DNA from: Paraburkholderia silvatlantica
GTDB taxonomy: Bacteria > Pseudomonadota > Gammaproteobacteria > Burkholderiales > Burkholderiaceae
Direction: 5' to 3'
NCBI RefSeq assembly: GCF_003096715.1
Contig: NZ_QEOL01000014.1
Location: 124,001 to 188,000 of the forward strand
DNA: 64,000 bases
The notes under the pieces were generated by a model, which saw nothing but the letters and a program-made list of their open reading frames with translations, was not told the origin of the DNA and searched no databases. The translations under genes and the position numbers were made by a program. Below are positions 16,861-26,456 of the stretch, piece after piece; the stretch's first letter is position 1; each line of letters begins with the position of its first letter.

Positions 16861-17373
16861 TTACTGCGACTGGCCGCCCTGCTGCTGGGCCGACATGCCG
16901 TTCATCTGGTCCTTCATTTCCGAGTCGTTGGCCTGACGGTCGGCCTTGTGGTTGATTTTCGCGTCCTTCACCTGCGCCTTGTACTGCGACTTCGCCTGCT
17001 GCTTCGCGTCGCTGTACCCGGCGTTCGCCGACTTCTTCGCGCTGCGGTATTCGGCGTTCGCCGCCGCGTTCGCGTTGCGCTTTTGCACCAGCGGGTCGGC
17101 GGACTGTGGGGCGGTCAGGGCCTGCGGCGCGGGCGCGGGTTGCGCGATCCCCGCGGCCGCTGGCGCCTGGCTCGGCGCCTGGCCGGTCAGCTGGGCCGGG
17201 GCGGCACCCGGCGCCATGGCCGGTGCGCCGGAAGGCGCCATCGTCGGGGCTTCGCCGGCCTGGGTCGCGCCCTGGGCCGCGTTTTGAGCATACGCGCCCT
17301 GCGCGAATACGGCGGCAGTGGTCACGGTGGCAAAAGCGGCGGTAACAGTGAGCAGCTTGCGAATCTGGGTCAT
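16861..17373 (-). CDS. Secreted Ala/Gln/Lys-rich protein, unknown function
   Basis: The 170-residue protein has a signal peptide ending near AYA-QN (about residue 29). A Pro/Ala-rich linker covers roughly residues 35-90, and a Lys/Ala/Gln helical segment (AEYRSAKKSANAGYSDAKQQ and on) carries spaced Tyr and Lys residues in a repeating pattern. The tail is Gln/Gly-rich. This looks like a periplasmic or surface helical protein; I do not recognise a function. ATG 17373 is chosen because the signal peptide starts there. Confidence 0.75.
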   Translation of the reverse strand: MTQIRKLLTVTAAFATVTTAAVFAQGAYAQNAAQGATQAGEAPTMAPSGAPAMAPGAAPAQLTGQAPSQAPAAAGIAQPAPAPQALTAPQSADPLVQKRNANAAANAEYRSAKKSANAGYSDAKQQAKSQYKAQVKDAKINHKADRQANDSEMKDQMNGMSAQQQGGQSQ

Positions 17374-17680
17374 GGCGTATCCTCTGTGCAGTGGTTCCGA
17401 AGGCGCTTTTGCGCACGGGCAAGCCCGCCACAAACGCGCCCCCGCTCGAAGGAGCCGCTCGGGCAAACCTGAGCGGCGCGGTCGATCCGGGTGAAACCAT
17501 TCTGGTATGAAGATCGCCGTCGGGTCCCGCGACGTTACGCAACGTTTCATTTGCTGACGAATTCATAACATCTGGCCCCTCGACGTGAGCAATGCGGTGA
17601 CCGACGCTGGCAAGCCCGCCATCGCTTATGATGCTCACCCTTCGCGCGCCAGCCGCACGCCTTTCGAATTGCAATCCGCC
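17374..17680. other. Intergenic region, divergent promoters
   Basis: This 307-bp gap separates the secreted protein gene (leftward) from the S4 gene (rightward). I see an imperfect 12-bp palindrome CGTTACGCAACG (17532-17543) and AT-rich stretches that could hold promoters, but no convincing -35/-10 pair, RNA gene or reading frame. Confidence 0.35.
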
Positions 17681-17902
17681 ATGCCCAACCTCGATTTCAC
17701 GCTGACCGGCGACTACGTCGAACTGCACAACCTCCTGAAAATCACCGGACTCGCCGACAGCGGCGGCTCGGCCAAACAGATCGTCGCCTCGGGCGCGGTG
17801 AAAGTGGACGGCGAAGTCGAGCTGCGCAAGACGTGCAAGATCCGCGCGGGCCAGGCCGTGCTCCTCGGCGACACGCGCATTGCCATCAAGGCGAGCGAGT
17901 AA
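17681..17902 (+). CDS. Small S4-domain RNA-binding protein (YbcJ type)
   Basis: The 73-residue protein is almost entirely one S4 RNA-binding domain, with the pattern YVELHNLLKITGLADSGGSA, IVASGAVKVDGEVE and KIRAGQAVLL. YbcJ-like proteins bind structured RNA, with ribosomal association suspected. ATG 17681 is chosen because the domain begins there; an upstream ATG at 17585 would add 32 unlike residues. Confidence 0.88.
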   Translation: MPNLDFTLTGDYVELHNLLKITGLADSGGSAKQIVASGAVKVDGEVELRKTCKIRAGQAVLLGDTRIAIKASE

Positions 17903-18047
17903 GCGCTGCCGGAACGTGCCCGCAGGCGCCAGCCATGCACCAGATTTGAGCATCTGGATCGACAAGGTCGCTGTCTCGCAATAAGCTTTCAGTTTTGACA
18001 GACGAACCCTGCCGCGCGGCGCGCTTGTCTCGCGCCGCTTGTTTTTC

Positions 18048-19454
18048 ATGACTCGAACCACGCTTTCCCGCCGCGCCGTTTCCGCGCCGCCCACGCTGCG
18101 CCGCCATGCCGCCGATACCGCGCGCCTCGCCGGGCCGCTCGCGATCGCCCAGCTCTCGCAGATGGCGATGAGCGTAACCGACACGGTGCTGCTCGGCTCG
18201 CTCGGCGCCGACGCGCTCGCCGCGGGCGGCCTTGGCACCAACCTGTTCTTCGTGGTAGTGACCGTGCTGCAGGGCGTGCTGACCTCGGTCAGCGTGAGCG
18301 TCGCGCAAGCGCGCGGCGCCGACAACGAAAACCACGTGCCGCACATCTACTGGACCGGCTTCGCGCTCTCCCTGCTGCTCTCGGTACCGGCGTTCGCACT
18401 GCTCTCGTTCGCCGAGCCGATCCTGCGCGCCCTCGGGGAGCCGACGCTGCTTGCGCATCACATCGGCGAATACACGGCTGTGCTGCGCTGGGGGGCGCCC
18501 GCCAGCCTCATCGGCGTAGGGCTCATGCGCTCGTTCCTGCCCGCCATCGGCGCGGCGCGGCGCCTTCTGTGGGTGTCGATTGCGTGCGTGTTCATCAACG
18601 GCTTTCTGAACTACGGGCTGATCCACGGCGCGTGGGGTCTGCCGCGGCTCGGCTTTCTCGGCTCGGCGGTGGCGACGACCCTCACCGTATGGCTCACCGC
18701 GTTCGTGCTGATGGCGCTGCTGCACCTGCGGCCTTCGCACCAGCGTTTCGTCGTCGCGCGCAGGCCGACGGCGCCGCTGATGGGCGAACTCTTCACGATC
18801 GGCTGGCCGGTTGCGATCACCTATGCGGTCGAGGCGACGCTCTTTCTCGCCACCGGCCTGCTCGCCGGCCTGCTCGGCGAGACGCCGCTCGCGGCGCACC
18901 AGATCGCCCTGAACGTGGCCTCCGTCACGTTCATGGTGCCGCTCGCGATCGGTCAGGCGGCCAACGTGCGCGTGGGTTACTGGTCCGGCGCGGGCGTGCC
19001 GGGCGCGGCGCGCCATGCGGGCTTCGTCGCGCTAGGGCTCGGCGTCGGCTTCATGTCGCTCTCGGCGCTCGTGATGGTGCTTGCGCCGCGCTGGATCGTC
19101 GGACTCTACCTGCATCTCGACGACCCGGCCAATGCGCACACGGTGTCGCTGACCGCCACGCTGCTCGGCGTCGCGGCCATCTTCCAGATCGTCGACGGCG
19201 CGCAGACCGTGGGGTCGGGCTGCCTGCGCGGCCTGAAGGACACGCGCGTGCCGATGCTCGCGGCCACGCTCGGCTACTGGGGCATCGGCTTCCCGCTCGG
19301 CTACGCGCTCGCGTTCCACTTCGGCCTGGGCGCGCTCGGGCTCTGGTGGGGGCTGGCGGCCGGGCTCGCCACCGTGGCCGTGCTCATGACGTGGCGCTTT
19401 CACCGGATGAGCCTGCGCTCGCAGGCTCGCGCCGCAACGGGCAGCGTGGGTTGA
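18048..19454 (+). CDS. MATE family multidrug efflux transporter
   Basis: This 468-residue inner membrane protein has about 12 hydrophobic segments and is a multidrug and toxin extrusion exporter driven by Na+ or H+. The two-fold repeat is visible as PLAIAQLSQMAMSVTDTVLLG and GWPVAITYAVEATLFLATGL, with LGETPLAAHQIALN typical of NorM-like members. A TTG nine bases upstream is an alternative start. The substrate is unknown. Confidence 0.93.
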   Translation: MTRTTLSRRAVSAPPTLRRHAADTARLAGPLAIAQLSQMAMSVTDTVLLGSLGADALAAGGLGTNLFFVVVTVLQGVLTSVSVSVAQARGADNENHVPHIYWTGFALSLLLSVPAFALLSFAEPILRALGEPTLLAHHIGEYTAVLRWGAPASLIGVGLMRSFLPAIGAARRLLWVSIACVFINGFLNYGLIHGAWGLPRLGFLGSAVATTLTVWLTAFVLMALLHLRPSHQRFVVARRPTAPLMGELFTIGWPVAITYAVEATLFLATGLLAGLLGETPLAAHQIALNVASVTFMVPLAIGQAANVRVGYWSGAGVPGAARHAGFVALGLGVGFMSLSALVMVLAPRWIVGLYLHLDDPANAHTVSLTATLLGVAAIFQIVDGAQTVGSGCLRGLKDTRVPMLAATLGYWGIGFPLGYALAFHFGLGALGLWWGLAAGLATVAVLMTWRFHRMSLRSQARAATGSVG

Positions 19455-19644
19455 AGCGATGACTTGACCGGCCGGGCCGCATTGGCTCAAGCGGTTAAAA
19501 TACGCGCCTGGCGCCGCAGGCGGCGTCCGTCCCACGAGGGCAAGAACAGTTTGGAGACAGCCGCGCCCGCAAGCGCCGCCGGCCACCCCGGCGCCGCTTG
19601 CCGTGCGCCAACGCATAACGAACCCACTCACGGACCATCCCTTC

Positions 19645-20607
19645 ATGCTTGCCCCGATTACCCGCCTCTTCCCGCTCTGGGCCGTCCTCGTTTCCCTGCT
19701 GGCCTACTTCGATCCGGGCCTCGTCGCGCCGATCGCTCCGCACGTCACGACGCTCCTGATGACCATCATGCTGGCGATGGGTGTCACGCTCTCTTTCGCC
19801 GACTTCCAGCGCGTCTTCACGCGGCCCGCGCCGGTCGCCGCGGGCATCTTCCTGCACTATCTCGTCATGCCGCTCGCCGCCTGGGCGATCGCGAAGGTGC
19901 TGCACATGCCGCCCGATCTCACGGCGGGCATGGTGCTCGTGGGCAGCGTGGCGAGCGGCACGGCATCGAACGTGATGATCTATCTCGCGCGCGGCGACGT
20001 TGCGCTGTCGGTGACGATCAGCGCGCTCTCCACCCTGGTCGGCGTATTCGCGACACCGCTCCTGACGCGCCTTTACGTCGATGCCTCGATCGTCGTCGAC
20101 GTGCGCGGCATGCTCATGAGCATCCTGCAGATCGTCGGCCTGCCGATCGCCATCGGCCTTGTCGTGAACCGCTTCGCGGGCTCAGCCGTGCGCCGCGTCG
20201 AGCCCGTGTTGCCGCTCGTCTCCATGGTGTCGATCCTCGCGATCATCGCCGCTGTGGTGGGCGGCACGCACGCGAGCATCGCCACGGTCGGCCCGCTCGT
20301 CGCGCTCGGGGTCGTGCTGCACAACGGCATCGGCCTGCTCGGCGGCTACTGGGGCGGCCGCCTGCTCGGCTTCGACGAGTCGGTGTGCCGCACGCTGGCC
20401 ATCGAAGTGGGCATGCAGAACTCGGGCCTCGCCGCGACGCTCGGCAAGCTCTACTTCTCGCCGCTCGCCGCGCTGCCCGGCGCGCTTTTCTCGGTGTGGC
20501 ACAACCTCTCGGGGTCGGTGCTCGCCGGCTACTGGGCCGGCAAGCCGGCGCGCGGCAGCGCGCGCGATGCACAAGGCGCCCCGAACGCGTCGCCCGAGCG
20601 CGGTTGA
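19645..20607 (+). CDS. Bile acid:sodium symporter family transporter
   Basis: This roughly 320-residue protein has nine or ten hydrophobic segments and belongs to the BASS family (PanS/pantothenate and organic acid transporters in bacteria). Family marks are MGVTLSFADFQRVF, VGSVASGTASNVMIYLARGD and the C-terminal IEVGMQNSGLAATLG, which carries the Na+-binding Glu and Gln. Substrate unknown. ATG 19645 begins the conserved part; an in-frame ATG 42 bases upstream exists. Confidence 0.93.
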   Translation: MLAPITRLFPLWAVLVSLLAYFDPGLVAPIAPHVTTLLMTIMLAMGVTLSFADFQRVFTRPAPVAAGIFLHYLVMPLAAWAIAKVLHMPPDLTAGMVLVGSVASGTASNVMIYLARGDVALSVTISALSTLVGVFATPLLTRLYVDASIVVDVRGMLMSILQIVGLPIAIGLVVNRFAGSAVRRVEPVLPLVSMVSILAIIAAVVGGTHASIATVGPLVALGVVLHNGIGLLGGYWGGRLLGFDESVCRTLAIEVGMQNSGLAATLGKLYFSPLAALPGALFSVWHNLSGSVLAGYWAGKPARGSARDAQGAPNASPERG

Positions 20608-20838
20608 TCCGCGCGGCGCCCGGGCGCTGGCGGCCGCGCTCAAACCGAGCTCAAACATCAGATGCTTGCGGCCCGGAATTTGCAGACGCAGTGTGTCCGC
20701 CGACGCGAGCCTGGGCGGGCCGCTTCTCGTAGAATCTTCGGGAAGCCGTGCAATGAAAACGAACCATCATGGGCCGCGCCGCCATGGAGAATCCGTTTGC
20801 CCGCGCATTCCGCCCGATCCGAAGCCGTCACGCAACGC

Positions 20839-22485
20839 ATGACCTTGCGGCGCACCCCGCCGCGTGCCCCGCTGCATGCCCCCCCGCGTGCCCTCTTCGC
20901 GCTCGTTTGCCTCGCGCTGGTCGCCGGTTGCGCGACGCGGCCGCCCGCCACGGACTACCCGCGCGAGACGAGCGCGGCGCTGCCGGCCCGGCAAGCCGGC
21001 GCCACGCCGCTCGGCGCCGCGCTCGCCGCGCCCGTTGCCGCTCACCCGGACGAATCGGGCTTTCGCCTGCTCGCCACCGGCACCGATTCGCTGCAGATGC
21101 GCGTCGCGCTCGCGCGCGCGGCGACGAAAACGCTCGACATGCAGTACTACATCGCCAACGAGGACACCACCGGCAAGCTGCTGCTCGGCTCGGCGCTCTA
21201 TGCAGCCGATCGCGGCGTACGCGTGCGCATGCTGGTCGACGACCTGAATTTTCACGACATCGACCGCCTGATGGCCGCGCTCAACAGCCATCCGAACATC
21301 CAGATCCGCGTGTTCAATCCGTACGGCAGCACGAGCGAATCGATGTACCTGCGCACGCGCAACTTCTTCACGAACGTCGACCAGTTCACGCGCCGCATGC
21401 ACAACAAGGCGACGATCGTCGATAACGAAATGGCGATCGTCGGCGGCCGCAATCTCGGCGACGAATACTTCAACGCGAGCCCGACGATCGACTTCCGCGA
21501 CCTCGACGTGCTCACGGCGGGCCCGGTCGCGCAAAGCGTCTCGGCCAGCTTCGACGAGTACTGGAACAGCTCGATCTCCTACCCCTTGCGCGTGCTCAAT
21601 CATCAGAAGTTCGACGCACACGATCTGGACGCCGCACGCGAGGACCTGCGCAAGCACTGGCGCGAAAGCGCCGAACCCTACAACGCCAAACCGCTCAACG
21701 CCACGCCGCTCGCGCAGCAGATCACGGACAACACGCTCGGGCTCGTCTGGGCAAAATGGGCGTTCGTGGCCGACTCGCCCGGCAAGATCGCGGGCACCGA
21801 ACAAGGCGAGCTGGGCGACGCCATGCGCGCGCTGCTCGATCGCATCCATCAGGCACATCGCAGCGTGCTGGTGTTCTCGCCGTACTTCGTGCCGCACGAC
21901 ACGGGCGTGCAGTCCATCCGCGCGCTCACCTCGCGCGGCGTGCGCGTGGCGATCCTCACCAATTCGCTCGCCGCCACCGACGCCGTGGCGGTGCAGGCCG
22001 GCTACAGCCCCTACCGCGTGCCGCTGCTCGAGGCCGGCGCCGAGCTTTACGAGTTCAAGCCGCAGCAGGGCGAGCGCGACGACGAGCAGCGCTTCGGCGT
22101 CGTAGGTTCGCGCTCGCGCGCGAGCCTGCATGCCAAGGCCTACGTGATCGACGAAAGCGCGCTCGTCATCGGCTCGCTCAATCTCGATCCGCGTTCCGCG
22201 CGCCTGAACACTGAGCTTGCGCTCACCGTGGAGAGTCCGCCGATCGCGCATGAAGTCGCCGATCTGTTCAAGCGGGCGACGTCTGCGCAGGTGAGCTATC
22301 GCGTAACGCTCGCGACCCCCGCGCAACTGGCGCTGCTCAAAGGCACGACGGTCAACTCGCCGCTCGTCTGGACCGACGAGGAGAACGGCATGATCCACAC
22401 CTACAACCTCGACCCTGGCGCGGGTTTCTACAGAAATGTCCTAACCGGGCTATTCTTGCTGTTGCCGGTCGACAGCCAGTTGTGA
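20839..22485 (+). CDS. Phospholipase D-family lipoprotein (cardiolipin synthase-like)
   Basis: The 548-residue protein starts with a lipoprotein signal peptide with lipobox LVAGC. Two HKD phospholipase D motifs are present, HNKATIVDNEMAIVGGRN and HAKAYVIDESALVIGSLN, so the fold should be catalytically competent for phosphodiester transfer. It resembles the periplasm-facing or outer-membrane cardiolipin synthase C group, but activity is inferred. The frame is open upstream; ATG 20839 is the start of the signal peptide. It stands before fumC. Confidence 0.87.
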   Translation: MTLRRTPPRAPLHAPPRALFALVCLALVAGCATRPPATDYPRETSAALPARQAGATPLGAALAAPVAAHPDESGFRLLATGTDSLQMRVALARAATKTLDMQYYIANEDTTGKLLLGSALYAADRGVRVRMLVDDLNFHDIDRLMAALNSHPNIQIRVFNPYGSTSESMYLRTRNFFTNVDQFTRRMHNKATIVDNEMAIVGGRNLGDEYFNASPTIDFRDLDVLTAGPVAQSVSASFDEYWNSSISYPLRVLNHQKFDAHDLDAAREDLRKHWRESAEPYNAKPLNATPLAQQITDNTLGLVWAKWAFVADSPGKIAGTEQGELGDAMRALLDRIHQAHRSVLVFSPYFVPHDTGVQSIRALTSRGVRVAILTNSLAATDAVAVQAGYSPYRVPLLEAGAELYEFKPQQGERDDEQRFGVVGSRSRASLHAKAYVIDESALVIGSLNLDPRSARLNTELALTVESPPIAHEVADLFKRATSAQVSYRVTLATPAQLALLKGTTVNSPLVWTDEENGMIHTYNLDPGAGFYRNVLTGLFLLLPVDSQL

Positions 22486-22746
22486 AACGGCTGTAAAACG
22501 GCTTTGAGCGCACGTCGCTATCGGACGAGCTCAACGCAGGACGCTTGACTTACGCCGTACCCTCCGCCGTCGAGCCAGCCGCCAGGCCGCTTGCGCAGCG
22601 CCTGGCGCCGCAGTTGCCACGCGAGAAGCGCAGCGCCGCCGCAGCCCAGCCACCACGCGGATCCGAACCCGTCACGAAAGCGGCGCCCTCCCACCCAGCG
22701 CAAGCTGCGCGAGCCGAAGGCGCCGCCTCAATCACCGGAGTATCAA

Positions 22747-24156
22747 ATGACCGCAAGCAACGAAAACGTCCGCATGGAGCGCGACACGTTCGGCGAGATC
22801 GCCGTGCCCGCCCAGCAGCTTTGGGGCGCGCAAACGCAGCGATCGCTGCAGAACTTCCGCATCTCCACCGAAAAGCAGTCGCCGGAACTCATCACCGCGC
22901 TCGCGACGATCAAGCGCGCCGCAGCCGAAGTGAATCTTTCGCTAGGCGTGCTCGACGAGACCAAGGCCCGCGCCATCATGCAGGCCGCCGACGAGATCAT
23001 CGCGGGCAAACATGCGGGCGAATTCCCGCTCGCGGTCTGGCAAACGGGTTCCGGCACGCAAACCAACATGAACCTCAACGAGGTGATCGCGAATCGCGCG
23101 AGCGAGATCCTGGGCGGCGAGCGCGGCGAGGCGCGCAAGGTGCATCCGAACGACGACGTCAACCGCGGCCAGTCGTCCAACGACGTATTCCCGACCGCGA
23201 TGCACGTGGCCGCCGCCTACGGCATCGTCAAGCATCTGCTGCCGGCGCTCAGGACGCTGCGCGATACGCTCGACACGAAGGCCAGGGCCTTCGCCGACAT
23301 CGTGAAAATCGGCCGCACGCACCTGCAGGACGCCACGCCGCTCACGCTCGGCCAGGAGTTCTCGGGCTACGTCGCGCAGCTCGATCACGGCATCAGGCAC
23401 GTGGAATCGTCCTTGCCGCATCTCTACGAACTCGCGCAGGGCGGCACGGCCGTGGGCACCGGCCTGAACGCGCATCCGCAGTTCGCGCACAAGGTGGCGG
23501 AGGGTATTGCGCAGCTCACTGGCGTGCCCTTCGTCACCGCGCCCAACAAGTTCGAGGTGATGGCCGCCGCCGACGCGCTCGTGTTCGCGCATGGCGCGCT
23601 CAAGACGGTGGCCGCGAGCCTCATGAAGATCGCCAACGACATTCGCTGGCTCGCGAGCGGCCCGCGCTGCGGCCTGGGGGAACTGTCGATTCCCGAGAAC
23701 GAGCCGGGCAGCTCGATCATGCCGGGCAAGGTCAACCCGACGCAATCCGAAGCCGTGACGATGCTCTGCTGCCAGGTGTTCGGCAACGACGTGGCCGTGA
23801 ACATGGGCGGCGCGAGCGGCAACTTCGAGCTGAACGTGTTCCGCCCGATGATCGCGCACAACGTGCTGCAGTCCATCCGCATGCTCGCCGACGGCGCGCT
23901 CAGCTTCAACGATCACTGCGCGGTGGGGATCGAACCGAACCGCTCGCGCATCGATACGCTGCTCAACGAATCGCTCATGCTCGTGACGGCGCTCAATCCG
24001 CACATCGGCTACGACAAGGCCGCGCAGATCGCCAAGAAGGCGCACAAGGAAGGCACCACGCTCAAGGCCGCCGCGCTTGCGCTGGGACACGTGACCGGGC
24101 AGCAGTTCGACGAGTGGGTGAAGCCCGGCGAGATGGTGGGCAACGCGAAGCAATAA
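22747..24156 (+). CDS. fumC: Class II fumarate hydratase FumC
   Basis: FumC reversibly hydrates fumarate to malate in the TCA cycle and needs no iron-sulphur cluster. The 469-residue protein carries TGSGTQTNMNLNEV, the catalytic-loop signature GSSIMPGKVNPTQ, and the HLQDATPLTLGQEF region. Length is standard for FumC. It is preceded by about 260 bp without another gene and followed by a terminator. Confidence 0.97.
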   Translation: MTASNENVRMERDTFGEIAVPAQQLWGAQTQRSLQNFRISTEKQSPELITALATIKRAAAEVNLSLGVLDETKARAIMQAADEIIAGKHAGEFPLAVWQTGSGTQTNMNLNEVIANRASEILGGERGEARKVHPNDDVNRGQSSNDVFPTAMHVAAAYGIVKHLLPALRTLRDTLDTKARAFADIVKIGRTHLQDATPLTLGQEFSGYVAQLDHGIRHVESSLPHLYELAQGGTAVGTGLNAHPQFAHKVAEGIAQLTGVPFVTAPNKFEVMAAADALVFAHGALKTVAASLMKIANDIRWLASGPRCGLGELSIPENEPGSSIMPGKVNPTQSEAVTMLCCQVFGNDVAVNMGGASGNFELNVFRPMIAHNVLQSIRMLADGALSFNDHCAVGIEPNRSRIDTLLNESLMLVTALNPHIGYDKAAQIAKKAHKEGTTLKAAALALGHVTGQQFDEWVKPGEMVGNAKQ

Positions 24157-24183
24157 GCGCTGTTTGCGGGGCTAAAACGCGAC

Positions 24184-24220
24184 GCGGGCGGCGTGGTTCA
24201 TACCCTCGCCGCCCGCTTTT
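24184..24220 (+). terminator. Rho-independent terminator after fumC
   Basis: GCGGGCGGCG (24184-24193) pairs perfectly with CGCCGCCCGC (24207-24216), followed by TTTT, 27 bp after the fumC stop and before the convergent thioesterase gene. Confidence 0.88.
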
Positions 24221-24251
24221 CATGCTGGCGCAACAGCGCGCCTTCTCTTTA

Positions 24252-24770
24252 TCAAACCTGCCCTTTCGCCACTTCCTCGGGCTTGAGTTCGACGATCGCG
24301 TCGAGTGCATCCTTCACGTCGAGCGCGTACTTCGCGAGGCGCTTCTGCTCGTCCGTTTCCGGCACGTAGGTCGGCACGGGAACCGGATTGCCGTTTTCGT
24401 CGACGGCCACGAACACGATCAGGCAGTCCGTGGTGAGGCGCAGCTGGCCGCTCTTGGGGTCGCCGGCGTGCACGGTGATGTGAATATGCATCGACGTGCG
24501 GCCCGTGGCGACCACGCGCGCGCGCAACTCGACCATGTTGCCGACGAGAATCGGCCGGCGAAAGCGGATATTGCCCACGCTCACCGTCACGCAATAGCGG
24601 CCGGACCAGACCGCGGCGCACGCATACGCCGTCTCGTCGATCCATTTCATCAGCGCACCGCCGTGCACTTTGCCGCCGAAGTTCACCGAATTCGGCTCGG
24701 CGAGGAACCGGAACGTCGTTTCCGAACGGTCCAGCGGCTGGGTAGGCGTCTTCATCTCGGCTTGGCTCAT
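24252..24770 (-). CDS. Hot-dog fold acyl-CoA thioesterase
   Basis: The 172-residue product resembles YciA/BACH-type acyl-CoA thioesterases, which hydrolyse CoA thioesters. The active-site region NFGGKVHGGALMKWIDETAY, with the catalytic Asp, and the strand DCLIVFVAVDENGNPVPVP are clear. It is convergent with fumC. Chain-length preference cannot be read from the sequence. Confidence 0.92.
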   Translation of the reverse strand: MSQAEMKTPTQPLDRSETTFRFLAEPNSVNFGGKVHGGALMKWIDETAYACAAVWSGRYCVTVSVGNIRFRRPILVGNMVELRARVVATGRTSMHIHITVHAGDPKSGQLRLTTDCLIVFVAVDENGNPVPVPTYVPETDEQKRLAKYALDVKDALDAIVELKPEEVAKGQV

Positions 24771-24881
24771 GGCGAAAAGCCGCGTACGGCGGCTCGTATG
24801 ATGGGGTGAGGAGGCGTTGATTATACGAGCGCAATAAGACAGACGGTCGCAGCCGCTTGCGAAACGCCGTCCGCGGTGTTT

Positions 24882-25991
24882 TCAGCTCGCTGCGAATCGC
24901 GCGCGGTAGTCGAGCGGCTGCACGCCGTACGACCTTTCGAATGCGCGCCGCAGATTCTGCTCGGTGCCGAAACCGCAGTCCGCCGCAATGCGCTTGAGCG
25001 GCCGGCGCGACTGCACGAGCGCGTGGGCGGCGGCCTCCACCCGCATCGCCGCGACCGTGCGCGCCGGCGTGCGCCCCACCGCATCGACATAGCGGCGCGC
25101 GAACGTGCGCGGGCTCATGCGCGCTTCTTCGGCGAGGCGCTCGACGCTCAACTCGCCGTGCAGATTGGCGGCCATCCAGCCGTGCAGCGCGTCGAACTCC
25201 GCGCCCGCGCTGGCCTGAGCCGTGAGCGCCTCGCTGAACTGCGACTGGCCGCCGGGCCGCTTCATGAACACGACGAGGCGGCGTGCCGCCTGCATCGCGA
25301 CCGCATGGCCGCAGTCCTCCTCGATCAGCGCGAGCGCGAGATCGATGCCCGCCGTCACGCCCGCCGACGTCCACACGGCGCGGCCGTCGCGCTCGTCGCG
25401 GATGAAGATCGGCTCGGGATCGACTTCGACGCGGGGAAAGCGCCGCGCGAGCTGGGCGGCGTTGCGCCAGTGCGTGGCGGCGCGGCGGCCGTCGAGCAGG
25501 CCCGCCGCGGCGAGATAGAACGCGCCCGTGCAGACCGACGCGACGCGGCGCGCGCGCGGCGCGGCCGCCGCGATCCAGGCGACGAGTTCGGATTGCAGCG
25601 TGGTGGTGGTGTCCGCCGTGTCGTAGATCGGGACGCCGGGCACGATCAGCGTGTCGATCGTGACGGGGTCGAGCGTGTCGAGCCGCTCGGTGACGATGGG
25701 CATGCCCGCGAACGTGGACAGCACGCCGCCGGCGACGGAGGCGAGCGTCGTGCGGTAGGCGCAGGGCTCGCCGCCGCTTGTGCCGCTTGTGCCGCTTGTG
25801 CCGCTTGTGCCGCTTGTGCCGCTTGTGCCGCTTGTGCCGCTTGTGCCGCTTGTGCCGCTCGCTGCACGCATCGCCAGCTCGGCGCGCCAGAACGCCTCGA
25901 TGGGGCCGCAGGCGTCGAGCAGCACGAGCTCGGGTGCGACGGCGAACACGACATGGCGTGCGGCGGCATGGGAAGGCGGTTGAGACGGCAT
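24882..25991 (-). CDS. DJ-1/PfpI-AraC transcriptional regulator with Gly-Thr-Ser repeat
   Basis: This 369-residue protein is a GlxA/FtrA-like regulator: a DJ-1/PfpI class I glutamine amidotransferase-like domain (VCTGAFYLAAAGLLDG, with the nucleophile-elbow Cys) followed by an AraC HTH domain (MSPRTFARRYVDAVG). Residues about 46-72 are nine copies of Gly-Thr-Ser, encoded by a 9-bp tandem repeat inserted after the first beta-strand. That insert is not a family feature and may vary in length between strains. Target genes unknown. Confidence 0.9.
   Translation of the reverse strand: MPSQPPSHAAARHVVFAVAPELVLLDACGPIEAFWRAELAMRAASGTSGTSGTSGTSGTSGTSGTSGTSGTSGGEPCAYRTTLASVAGGVLSTFAGMPIVTERLDTLDPVTIDTLIVPGVPIYDTADTTTTLQSELVAWIAAAAPRARRVASVCTGAFYLAAAGLLDGRRAATHWRNAAQLARRFPRVEVDPEPIFIRDERDGRAVWTSAGVTAGIDLALALIEEDCGHAVAMQAARRLVVFMKRPGGQSQFSEALTAQASAGAEFDALHGWMAANLHGELSVERLAEEARMSPRTFARRYVDAVGRTPARTVAAMRVEAAAHALVQSRRPLKRIAADCGFGTEQNLRRAFERSYGVQPLDYRARFAAS
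25774..25854 (+). repeat. 9-bp tandem repeat (nine copies) within a coding sequence
   Basis: The unit CCGCTTGTG occurs nine times without change, followed by CCGCTC. On the minus strand it encodes (Gly-Thr-Ser)9 in the DJ-1/AraC regulator. Nine bases keep the frame, so copy number can vary without breaking the gene. Confidence 0.97.
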
Positions 25992-26093
25992 GGCGGCGGA
26001 CTCGATGCTGACGATGTGTCCACATCATCGCACGCGCGGATTTGGCAGTCAGGTCAAAGTGGCATCAAATACTGCCAGATGACGCGTGCCTGC

Positions 26094-26240
26094 TCACTTG
26101 CGGAACGTGACGCCCTCGTCGATCGTGCCGTACATCGTGATGCCGCTCGTGCCGCTCGACGACGGCGCGGAAACGCCTGCGCAGGCGGTGCACAAGGCGG
26201 CAAGCGCGGCGGCGGCAAATAGAGCGAGGAAGCGTTTCAT
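26094..26240 (-). CDS. 48-residue putative lipoprotein
   Basis: Translation gives a 48-residue protein, MKRFLALFAAAALAALC then TACAG, with a signal peptide of Lys/Arg followed by a long hydrophobic stretch and two Cys (LCTAC). The lipobox is plausible at either Cys. The mature part SSGTSGITMYGTIDEGVTF resembles the first beta-strand of Burkholderia porins (such as VTLYGVIDAG), and ends at FRK. The reading frame is short but well formed, and the position between two genes supports it. Confidence 0.6.
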   Translation of the reverse strand: MKRFLALFAAAALAALCTACAGVSAPSSSGTSGITMYGTIDEGVTFRK

Positions 26241-26456
26241 GAGAGGCCAGGCCATTTGCGTGAAGAAACGATTTTAGCGCGGTGCTCCTGCGCGCCGCAG
26301 TCCGCACCGCAGCAGGCCATGCTTCGACCCCATCGCGGTGCCATCGAACGCCGGCAATCGACACTTCACCGTAAACTGAAACGTCGAATGCGCCATTTCG
26401 CTAAAGTAACGGTGTGGGCGACGTCAGCCGCCATCGCCAGCCACGAAGGAGCCGCC

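Noticed and set aside
22518..22703. Possible 61-residue membrane peptide on the minus strand before fumC
   Set aside because: It contains a hydrophobic stretch but no start context or recognised relatives; the region is probably the fumC leader.
25774..25854. CRISPR-like repeat array
   Set aside because: The units are 9 bp and adjacent without spacers, so this is a simple tandem repeat in a coding sequence.
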